DNA of 64,000 nt, taken from NCBI GenBank assembly GCA_958296105.1, contig OY282441.1, forward strand, positions 2,191,800 through 2,255,799, read 5' to 3'. This stretch comes from an uncultured Dehalococcoidia bacterium. Its GTDB lineage: Bacteria > Chloroflexota > Dehalococcoidia > Lucifugimonadales > UBA1123. This document shows positions 8,132-15,278 of the stretch, piece by piece (position 1 is the stretch's first letter; each line of letters starts with the position of its first letter). Under the pieces are notes generated by a model. It made no database searches, was not told the DNA's origin, and saw nothing but the letters and a program-made list of their open reading frames with translations. Position numbers and translations under genes: made by a program.

Positions 8132-10519
8132 CTAACCCAGCTTCTCCAGCGGGGCGAACGAGAGCAGCAGGCGCTTTACTCCGCCGCCGCCCTTGAACGC
8201 GACTGTCACCTGGAAGTCGCCGCCCATCGGCTCGCAGCTCATGACGATCCCCTCGCCGAACGTCTTGTGGCGCACCTTGTCGCCGGTCGAGAACGCGGGG
8301 CGCGCGGAACGCGCGGCATTGCGCGCCGTTGACCTTCTGGGAGTTGGGACGGCCGACCTCCCTGGCCTCCTCGTCGGCGCAGGCTGACGCGGCGCGGCGG
8401 GCTTCGCGCGCCGACCGAACTGGAACCCCTGCTCCCTTCTGGCGCCGTCTCCTCGCGCGGGGGCGCGCTCGGAGCGGGACGAAGGGCGCGGCGACGAGCG
8501 CCGTTCGGAGGATGTCCCCGCTCCCCCGCTCTGCTCTGCCGTCCGCGATTCTCTGCCCGCGACGAGCTCTTGGGGAATCTCCAGCAGGAAGCGCGAGGGC
8601 AGGTTTGGGCCCGTACCGCCCCTGAATCCGCGCCTGAAAGCCCTCATCAAGTAGAGGCGCTCCTTCGCCCTCGTCATGCCCACGTAGCAAAGCCTGCGCT
8701 CCTCTTCGAGGCTCAGCGGATCGTCCATCGAGCGCGAGTGTGGGAGCAGTCCATCTTCCATACCCACCATGAACACGACTGGGTATTCGAGTCCCTTGGC
8801 CTGATGCAGCGTGATTAGCGTGAGCGAATCGGGCTTCTCATCGAGGTTGTCCACGTCGCTGACTAGGCTGACACTTTCGAGAAACGCGCTCAGCGCCTCG
8901 GCGGGTTCCAGGTCCAGATAGTCCCTTGCCGCGTTCCTGAACTCGTTGATGTTGTCCAGCCTGTCTTCGGCTTGCTGCTCGTCGCGCTCGGTCAGGAACT
9001 TCCTGTACCCCGACCTGTCCAGCGCCTTGTCTATCAGCTCGATCAGGCTGCATGATTCGGATTCGGAGCGAAGGCCAAGGATCAGCTCCCTGAAGTCGCC
9101 CAGCGCGCGCGCCGCGCGGGCGGTGAACGCTCCCGAGACGAGCGGGCCGCCGAGATCGGTCTGCGGCGATATTATCTGAATCGCCTCGAACATAGAGACG
9201 CCGCGCTCCCGGGCGAGACGGGTAAGCTCGTCCATCGTGCGCCGACCGATTCCGCGAGTGGGCAGGTTGATTACGCGAACGAGGCTCACGTCGTCGTTGG
9301 GGTTGGCTATCAGCCGAATATACGCCGCTAGGTCTTTCACCTCCTGCCGCTGGTAGAACTTCGTGCCGCCTATCAGCTGATATGGGATGCCGTAGCGCAG
9401 GCAAGCCTCTTCCAAGGCGCGAGACTGCGCGTTCACCCTGTACATGACGGCTATGTCGCCGAGTCCGTACCGGGCGGGCGACCCCCGCGTCGAGCGCGTC
9501 AGCGAGCTTATCTCGCGCAGTACCAGCTGCGCCTCCTCCTCCTCGTCGTACCCTTCGGACATGGAGATGGGCGCGCCCTTGCCGTTGGTGGTGTACAGAT
9601 CCTTTTCCACGCGCTGGGTGTTTGCCGAGATCAGTCTGGATGAGGCGTCGAGAATAGTCTGGGTGGAGCGGTAGTTCTGATCGAGCGCAACCGTCTTTGC
9701 ATCCGGGAAGTCGCTCTGAAAGCTGAGGATGTTCCTTATGTCGGCGTTGCGCCACGAGTAGATGGACTGGTCGGGATCTCCGACCACGCACAGGTTGCGG
9801 TGCTTCTGCGCTATCAGACGCGCTATCGCGTACTGCGCCACGTTCGTATCCTGAAACTCGTCTATCATAAAGTGGACGTAGCGATCCTGATACTTTTGGG
9901 CTACGGCGTCTTGCTCGCTCAGAAGAAGGTACGTCTTGAGCAAGAGGTCGTCGAAGTCCACCGCGTTAGACTGCGCCATCAGCGACTCGTAGCGCGCGTA
10001 CACTCTCCCAGCGACCTCGTCGAAGTAGCTGGCAGTTCGCAGCCCGAACCCGTCTGCGGTGAGCAGCTGGCTCTTGGCTCCGGAGATGGCGGACTGAAGC
10101 GCGCGCGGCGCGAATCGCTTGGGGTCTACGTCTGTCTCGCGCATACTGCGCTTGATCATCTCCAGCTGGTCGGGGTCGTCGTAGATGGCGAAGCTGCGGT
10201 CGAGCCCAATCGCCTCGCCGTCGCTGCGCAGCGTTCGCGCGCAGAAGGCGTGGAACGTCCCCAGCGTCAGCCTCTCGGCGCCGTATGAGACGACCGATTC
10301 GACTCTGGCTTTCATCTCGCGCGCCGCCTTGTTGGTAAAGGTGACTGCGCCGATTCGCCCCGCGGAGACGCCGACCACGCGCATCAGGTAGGCGATGCGG
10401 TAGGTGATCAGCCGAGTCTTGCCGCTGCCGGGTCCGGCCACTATCAGCAGCGGCCCGTCGATAGTCTCGGCTGCCTCGCGCTGCCTGTCGTTGAGCTGTG
10501 AGAGCATATCTGTATTCAT
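8132..10519 (-). CDS. pcrA: ATP-dependent DNA helicase, UvrD/PcrA family
   Basis: Superfamily 1A 3'-5' DNA helicase (795 residues) acting in repair and replication restart. The start MNTDMLSQLNDRQREA gives the Q motif; Walker A AGPGSGKT is at residues 28-35. IDEFQDTN (motif II), DQNYRSTQ (motif IV) and LITLHQAKGLEYPVVF (motif V) are all present. The C-terminus has a long basic, proline/arginine-rich linker and then a small domain with DKVRHKTFGEGIV, the PcrA-type C-terminal domain that contacts RNA polymerase in other bacteria. The ATG at 10519 overlaps the speE stop as ATGA, so it is translationally coupled to spermidine synthase. Confidence 0.95.
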   Translation of the reverse strand: MNTDMLSQLNDRQREAAETIDGPLLIVAGPGSGKTRLITYRIAYLMRVVGVSAGRIGAVTFTNKAAREMKARVESVVSYGAERLTLGTFHAFCARTLRSDGEAIGLDRSFAIYDDPDQLEMIKRSMRETDVDPKRFAPRALQSAISGAKSQLLTADGFGLRTASYFDEVAGRVYARYESLMAQSNAVDFDDLLLKTYLLLSEQDAVAQKYQDRYVHFMIDEFQDTNVAQYAIARLIAQKHRNLCVVGDPDQSIYSWRNADIRNILSFQSDFPDAKTVALDQNYRSTQTILDASSRLISANTQRVEKDLYTTNGKGAPISMSEGYDEEEEAQLVLREISSLTRSTRGSPARYGLGDIAVMYRVNAQSRALEEACLRYGIPYQLIGGTKFYQRQEVKDLAAYIRLIANPNDDVSLVRVINLPTRGIGRRTMDELTRLARERGVSMFEAIQIISPQTDLGGPLVSGAFTARAARALGDFRELILGLRSESESCSLIELIDKALDRSGYRKFLTERDEQQAEDRLDNINEFRNAARDYLDLEPAEALSAFLESVSLVSDVDNLDEKPDSLTLITLHQAKGLEYPVVFMVGMEDGLLPHSRSMDDPLSLEEERRLCYVGMTRAKERLYLMRAFRRGFRGGTGPNLPSRFLLEIPQELVAGRESRTAEQSGGAGTSSERRSSPRPSSRSERAPARGDGARREQGFQFGRRAKPAAPRQPAPTRRPGRSAVPTPRRSTARNAARSARPAFSTGDKVRHKTFGEGIVMSCEPMGGDFQVTVAFKGGGGVKRLLLSFAPLEKLG

Positions 10520-11436
10520 ACTACGAACAGCGGGTTGGCGCGCGTGATGACGCGCCGCTCGGCTGCCACCGACTCGCGCAGATACTTGGGAACGGATACC
10601 ATGCCCCTGAGCGTGATTCCGTCGAAGTAGCGAAGCGCGCCGCGCACACGCGCCGCAGCTGCCGCGTCCACTTCCTCGACCGACATGGATGACGGGTCTG
10701 GCCCCAGAGAGCCGATCACGAAGCCCCAGGTGGATCCGAAGCTGGGAACGAACGTCTCCGTTAGGGTGACGGTGGGAAACACGCTGGCGACGGTGTTCGC
10801 CACTGCGGAGAAGCACTGCTCATAGAACGAAGGCCCCGTCGGTCCGGACTGAGCGACCATGAGACCGCCATCGTTCAGACGGTCTCTCAAGAGTGTGTAG
10901 AACTCGCGGGTGAACAGCAGATACGCCGGCCCCGCCTCCATAGGATCCGGCACGTCGATTACGGCGATGTCGAAACGCTCGTCGGTCTCTTCTAGGTAGG
11001 ATAGCGCGTCCGCGTGCAGAAGCCGCACGCGCGCGTCCTCGAACGAACCGCGGTGGTGGCTGGGCAGATGCTCGCGGCACAAGTCCACGACCTGCTTGTC
11101 GATATCGACCATAACCACCCTCTCTACACTTCTGTGTTTCAGCGCCTCTCTTATGGTCGCGCCCTCGCCGCCGCCCGCCACGAATACGGAGACGGGCCCC
11201 GGATGCGCGATCATAGCGGGGTGGACAAGCCCTTCGTGGTAGGCGAACTCGTCCACCTCGGTCGATTGCGTCTTGCCGTCCAAGACTAGGCTGCGGCCAA
11301 AGGCTGCCCCAGTCTGCACCACCACGTCCTGAAACTCGGTGCGCCCCGAGTGGTGGACGCGCTCGATGCGCTCCGCCTGATACAGGTCGGGAGTGATCAG
11401 CTCGAAGTGCCATTCGCCGGGCGGCAGTCCATTCAT
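10516..11436 (-). CDS. speE: Spermidine synthase (polyamine aminopropyltransferase)
   Basis: Transfers the aminopropyl group of decarboxylated S-adenosylmethionine to putrescine. 306 residues, typical length. The N-terminal beta domain (GRSLVLDGKTQSTEVDEFAY region) is followed by the Rossmann methyltransferase-like fold with the GGGEGAT loop at residues 88-94, an acidic DIDKQV strand end and the IDVPDP motif, which in most family members reads D-x-x-DP. It is preceded 4 bp away by speD, which makes its co-substrate, and its stop overlaps the helicase start. Confidence 0.95.
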   Translation of the reverse strand: MNGLPPGEWHFELITPDLYQAERIERVHHSGRTEFQDVVVQTGAAFGRSLVLDGKTQSTEVDEFAYHEGLVHPAMIAHPGPVSVFVAGGGEGATIREALKHRSVERVVMVDIDKQVVDLCREHLPSHHRGSFEDARVRLLHADALSYLEETDERFDIAVIDVPDPMEAGPAYLLFTREFYTLLRDRLNDGGLMVAQSGPTGPSFYEQCFSAVANTVASVFPTVTLTETFVPSFGSTWGFVIGSLGPDPSSMSVEEVDAAAAARVRGALRYFDGITLRGMVSVPKYLRESVAAERRVITRANPLFVV

Positions 11437-11440
11437 CGGC

Positions 11441-11812
11441 TCAGGTGGCGGACGTGGCCAGTGATGCCACGAACCCGCGCTTGATCTCGGTAATGGAAGG
11501 CTGACCGCTCTGGAGCCTTTGGATAATCAGGTCTGCCGCCCGGTGGGGCTCGAACGTGTCGCTGCACGAGAATATATCGGCGGCGGCATAGGCGAACTCC
11601 GGCCAGGTGTGTATTCCGATGTGCGACTCGGCTATGGCAACGATGCCAGTGACGCCAATGGGGTCGAACTTGTGGAATGTGTGGCCGACTATGGTCGCGC
11701 CCGCCTCGTTCGCGGCGGCGATCACCACGTCTCGCACGTAGTCGAGATCGTTCAGCAGCTCAGAGCTGCACTCTTTTAGCTCGATCAGCAGATGCGTGCC
11801 TAGAGCATCCAA
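11441..11812 (-). CDS. speD: S-adenosylmethionine decarboxylase proenzyme
   Basis: Makes decarboxylated AdoMet for the adjacent spermidine synthase. The conserved self-cleavage region AESHIGIHTWPE is present; in the family the serine after the glutamate becomes the pyruvoyl group. The cysteine and histidine catalytic positions of the prokaryotic class also appear downstream (FSCSD). A longer frame starts at ATG 11872, but TTG 11812 has GGAGAG six bases upstream and gives 123 residues beginning (L)DALGTHLLIELK, matching the usual class 1B N-terminus, so it is preferred. First gene of speD-speE-pcrA. Confidence 0.9.
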   Translation of the reverse strand: MDALGTHLLIELKECSSELLNDLDYVRDVVIAAANEAGATIVGHTFHKFDPIGVTGIVAIAESHIGIHTWPEFAYAAADIFSCSDTFEPHRAADLIIQRLQSGQPSITEIKRGFVASLATSAT

Positions 11813-11945
11813 TCGCCACTCTCCACGAGAACAGTCAGGAGTAGACGGGGTCGTCAGGCCCAAATTATACATCAACCAAAAGTTTCAGCACTAGAGGGCT
11901 GGCGGATTGGCGATGCTCCATCAGTTGGTCATCAGAACACAAATC

Positions 11946-11980
11946 CCCTCTCCCTCGACGGGAGAGGGTTAGGGAGAGGG
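11946..11980. repeat. Dispersed-type inverted repeat CCCTCTCCC/GGGAGAGGG
   Basis: CCCTCTCCC at 11946-11954 pairs with GGGAGAGGG at 11960-11968 and again with a second GGGAGAGGG at 11972-11980, giving two alternative hairpins. Sequences of this look occur as dispersed intergenic repeats in many environmental bacteria. No second good copy is seen in this window. Confidence 0.6.
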
Positions 11981-12058
11981 TGACGCCCACCCGCAGAAAG
12001 GAAAATTGGCGCTCGTACTAAATGACTATTCGATAATAGTCCGAAATGTTGGTGAAAC

Positions 12059-12088
12059 TTGACCTTAACTTACGATGCGAGATATAGG
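12059..12088 (+). promoter_or_regulatory. Sigma-70-like promoter for the VTT gene
   Basis: TTGACC (12059-12064) and TATAGG (12083-12088) are separated by 18 bp, in an AT-rich stretch 63 bp upstream of the ATG at 12151. It is the only good match in this divergent spacer. Confidence 0.5.
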
Positions 12089-12150
12089 GTGACAGTTTAG
12101 CTTTAGTTGGCGGGGCAGCAATTTCGAACTAGGACAAAAGGTGCATTACA

Positions 12151-12840
12151 ATGAATACGACGTTCGAAAATGCTGGGCCTCAGGGCCTGATTCAAGAGGA
12201 GCCGGGCGCATATTCGGTTCCGCCTCCAGCGCGCGAGACCGTCATATGGTCCGCGGAGGATACGAGCGCGCGCGCGGACGCCGCCGGCTCCGCCAAGAGC
12301 CTGACTCGCGCGATAGCGCTTCAGCTCACTGCCATCGGAGTGGGCGCGGTCGGGCTGGCGTTCGTTTTCGTCAGGTTCAGCTCCATCTTGGAGTCTCTGG
12401 GCAACTGGGGTTACGTGGGCGTCGCCGCCGCGGAGTTCGGAAACAGCGCCATGCTGTTCCTCCCGACCCCCGCTCCGGCTTACACGTTCACCATGGGCGC
12501 CATTCTCAACCCCCTGATAGTGGGCGTGGTGGGCGGCGTGTTCGCCACACTTGGAGAGCTGGTCGGCTACTTCCTGGGCTGTCGAGGCAGCTCGATATTG
12601 GCGGATCGCCCCATCGTCATACGACTCAAGAGGTGGATGGACAGATGGGGAACTCTGGTGCTTTTCGGATTCGCCGCTCTTCCCGTTCCATTCGACATAG
12701 CCGGCGTGTGGGCAGGAACCGCACGCTACCCGCTGGTAAAGTTCGTGCCTGTGGTGCTGCTTGGAAAGACCATCAAGATCACCATGATCTCGCTGGCGGG
12801 GTATTTCGGACTGGAAGCCCTGATGAATCTCGTGGGCTGA
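12151..12840 (+). CDS. VTT/DedA-like (SNARE-associated Golgi) membrane protein
   Basis: Polytopic inner-membrane protein of 229 residues. About 48 polar N-terminal residues are followed by a first helix (about 52-75), then a re-entrant-type segment with FLPTPAPAYTFTMGAILNP, glycine-rich helices with GGVFATLGELVGYFLGC, and a C-terminal pair with LPVPFDIAGVWAGTARYP. This layout matches the VTT domain family, whose bacterial DedA members are linked to lipid-carrier flipping and membrane homeostasis; this member's role is unknown. AAGGTG eight bases before the ATG supports the start. It begins a rightward run ending with accDA. Confidence 0.85.
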   Translation: MNTTFENAGPQGLIQEEPGAYSVPPPARETVIWSAEDTSARADAAGSAKSLTRAIALQLTAIGVGAVGLAFVFVRFSSILESLGNWGYVGVAAAEFGNSAMLFLPTPAPAYTFTMGAILNPLIVGVVGGVFATLGELVGYFLGCRGSSILADRPIVIRLKRWMDRWGTLVLFGFAALPVPFDIAGVWAGTARYPLVKFVPVVLLGKTIKITMISLAGYFGLEALMNLVG

Positions 12841-12858
12841 CGGGAGACAGGATCAAAA

Positions 12859-13470
12859 GTGTCAGACTACACCACTCTAGTCAACCAGATCTCCGCCTGC
12901 ACAAAGTGCGGCCTCTCGAAAGGGCGCACCAAGTCCGTTCCGGGGGACGGCTCCACCAGCGCGGACGTCATGTTCATAGGCGAAGGTCCCGGATTCTACG
13001 AAGATCAGCAGGGCATCCCGTTCGTCGGACGGGCGGGCAATCTGCTCAACGAAATGCTGGCATCCATTGGGCTGCGCCGCGAGGACGTGTACATAACCAA
13101 CATGGTGAAGTGCCGTCCTCCGAACAATCGAGACCCCTTCCCCGTCGAGATCAGCTCGTGCGCGCCGTACATGGACGCGCAGATCGAGATGATCCAGCCA
13201 AAAGTGATCGTCGCGCTGGGACGTTACTCGTTCTCTAAGTTCTTCCCCGGCGAGACGATCGGCAAGGCTAGGGGCAGACCGCGAGAGTGGCGGGGCTTGG
13301 TGGTCTATCCCATGTACCACCCCGCCGCCGCGCTTCGCAGCGGGAAGCTGCACGACAGTCTCCGACAAGATTTTTCCAAGCTGCCGGACCTGATCCGAGA
13401 GGTCTCCCACAGGCGCGAGACCGGCGCCCAGCCCAAGCGCGAGACGGTCCGGCAGATGAGCATGTTCTAG
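12859..13470 (+). CDS. Uracil-DNA glycosylase, family 4 (Fe-S type)
   Basis: Removes uracil from DNA to start base-excision repair. 203 residues. The four cysteines expected to hold the Fe-S cluster are at C14, C17, C85 and C101. The active-site motif reads GEGPGFYEDQQGIPFVGRAG (about 41-60), and the second motif near the C-terminus is MYHPAAALR. The GTG start at 12859 follows a GGGAGACAGGA stretch. The extra C-terminal tail (about 25 residues, basic) is unremarkable. It sits 18 bp after the VTT gene and 9 bp before RNase J, so these are probably co-transcribed. Confidence 0.93.
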   Translation: MSDYTTLVNQISACTKCGLSKGRTKSVPGDGSTSADVMFIGEGPGFYEDQQGIPFVGRAGNLLNEMLASIGLRREDVYITNMVKCRPPNNRDPFPVEISSCAPYMDAQIEMIQPKVIVALGRYSFSKFFPGETIGKARGRPREWRGLVVYPMYHPAAALRSGKLHDSLRQDFSKLPDLIREVSHRRETGAQPKRETVRQMSMF

Positions 13471-13479
13471 CAGAGGCAT

Positions 13480-15141
13480 ATGGCTAACCACCCACTTCGC
13501 ATCATCCCACTAGGCGGACTCGGCGAGATCGGCCGCAACATGATGGTCCTCGAATACGGCGACGACAGCGTGATCATCGACGCGGGAATCCTGTTTCCCG
13601 ATGAAGACATGCCCGGCATCGACTTCGTAATCCCGGACTTCACCTACCTGCGGGAGAACCGCGACAAGATCAGAGCCGCTCTGATAACGCACGGACACGA
13701 GGACCACATCGGCGCTCTCCCGTATCTCCTGTCCGAGATGGATATTCCGGTGTACTCTTCGAGACTCACCAACGGGCTGATCTCGGTGAAGCTGCGCGAC
13801 CACAGGCTGACGGACAGGGCGCGGCTCAACGCGGTGGAGCCTCACACGCCGTTCTCAGTGGGCGACTCCTTAGACGTCGAGTTCTTCCGCGTGTGCCATT
13901 CCATCCCAGACGCCATGGGCATCGCGGTAACCACCCCGCTAGGCGTGGTGATTCACACCGGAGACTTCAAGATAGACCACACACCCGCAGACGGCAAACC
14001 CACCGACTTCGCCACCCTCAGCCGGATAGCGGGCGACGGCGCGCTGCTGCTGTGTTCGGATTCGACCTACGCCGAGATCGAGGGCTACACCGAGTCCGAG
14101 CGGGTCGTTGGCGAGGCTCTGGATCGGGTCATACGCGACGCGTCGGGCCGCGTGATGGTCGCCACGTTCGCCTCCCTCATATCGAGAATCCAGCAGGTGA
14201 TCAACGCCGCGGTCAAGTACGAGCGCAAGGTTACGGTCGTGGGCCGCAGCATGATCAACAACGTCAGGATGGCGCTCGACATGGGCTATCTCGATGCCCC
14301 GCCCGATACGGTTATCCCGATGCACCGGGCGAGACGGCTGCCGCTCGAAGATGTGGTGGTGGTGGCGACCGGCAGCCAGGGAGAGCCGACTTCCGCCCTC
14401 GTGCGCATAGCCAACGGCAATCATCGAGATATCGAGATCGTCCCCGGCGATACGGTGGTCATATCCGCGTCTCCCATACCCGGCAACGAGAAGGTCGTAG
14501 CCAAGACCATAGACAACCTGCTGAGACAGGGCGCATCCGTGCTGTACAGTCGGGTGTCCTTGGTCCACGTTCACGGCCACGCCGCGCGCGAAGAGCTGAA
14601 GATGATGATGAGCATTGTCAGACCGCGCTACTTCGTGCCTGTCCACGGAGAGCATCGCCACCTCGTCCAGCACGCCGCGATCGCCTCCGACATGGGGATT
14701 CCCAGATCGCGCATATTCGTTCTCGAAGATGGAGACGTGCTGGAGCTTGACGAGGAGCGAGGGCATATAGTCGATCATGCTCCAGCCGAATACGTATTCA
14801 TAGACGGCAGACACCTTTGGAACATGGACAGCGCAGTTCTGCCGGAGCGTATGCGCTTGGCGCGGAACGGAGTCGTCACTGTCACTGTCACGCTCAGCTC
14901 CCGAACAGGTCTGTCGCTGGCGCGCCCCAGAATAGAATCTTCCGGATTCATGGACTTGGAAGATTCCGATACTCTTCTCGAAAAAACGTCAAAACGGGTT
15001 GCCGCCGCGCTAGAAGATCTGGACTCCGAGAAGCTAGATTTAAGTCAGGTGAAGTCTCGGCTGACCAGAGTCGCCGCGGATTTCATCTATGGCGAGACGC
15101 GCAGGAGACCCGCGGTTCTAACGGTCATCGAACAGATCTGA
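13480..15141 (+). CDS. rnj: Ribonuclease J
   Basis: Metallo-beta-lactamase/beta-CASP ribonuclease with 5'-3' exo- and endonuclease activity in RNA turnover and rRNA maturation (553 residues, normal length). The zinc site HGHEDHIG is at about residues 71-78, with later histidine and aspartate ligands (VCHSIPDAMG, HTGDFKIDH). The beta-CASP part has the ATGSQGEP motif and the HVHGHAAREELKMMM motif; the C-terminal domain is present. Standard member, in a housekeeping context. Confidence 0.96.
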   Translation: MANHPLRIIPLGGLGEIGRNMMVLEYGDDSVIIDAGILFPDEDMPGIDFVIPDFTYLRENRDKIRAALITHGHEDHIGALPYLLSEMDIPVYSSRLTNGLISVKLRDHRLTDRARLNAVEPHTPFSVGDSLDVEFFRVCHSIPDAMGIAVTTPLGVVIHTGDFKIDHTPADGKPTDFATLSRIAGDGALLLCSDSTYAEIEGYTESERVVGEALDRVIRDASGRVMVATFASLISRIQQVINAAVKYERKVTVVGRSMINNVRMALDMGYLDAPPDTVIPMHRARRLPLEDVVVVATGSQGEPTSALVRIANGNHRDIEIVPGDTVVISASPIPGNEKVVAKTIDNLLRQGASVLYSRVSLVHVHGHAAREELKMMMSIVRPRYFVPVHGEHRHLVQHAAIASDMGIPRSRIFVLEDGDVLELDEERGHIVDHAPAEYVFIDGRHLWNMDSAVLPERMRLARNGVVTVTVTLSSRTGLSLARPRIESSGFMDLEDSDTLLEKTSKRVAAALEDLDSEKLDLSQVKSRLTRVAADFIYGETRRRPAVLTVIEQI

Positions 15142-15278
15142 CCACGCCGCCAAGCGGAATCTGCGCACGGCGCGCCCTTTCGGGCGTCAGCTTGCGATGT
15201 GTCGCGCGATACTTCTGCGTCCCGTCTCGTCTTCTATGTCGTTGATTCGAGACATTCCAAACCAGAGGTCATTGACAC

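Larger units (their letters stand above)
11813..12150. other. Intergenic region between speD and the VTT gene
   Basis: About 340 bp between divergent genes. It holds a purine/pyrimidine inverted repeat (11946-11980), an AT-richer stretch from 12020 to 12130 unlike the surrounding coding DNA, and a promoter-like pair pointing right (12059-12088). No open reading frame of interest is seen. Confidence 0.6.

Noticed and set aside
10520-10816. N-terminal extension of the PcrA helicase
   Set aside because: The added residues are Arg- and His-rich out-of-frame translation of speE; the ATG at 10519 gives the normal Q-motif start.
15165-15200. Hairpin cgccc/gggcg after the RNase J gene as a terminator
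   Set aside because: No T tract follows and the stem is short; ftsK seems to be in the same direction.
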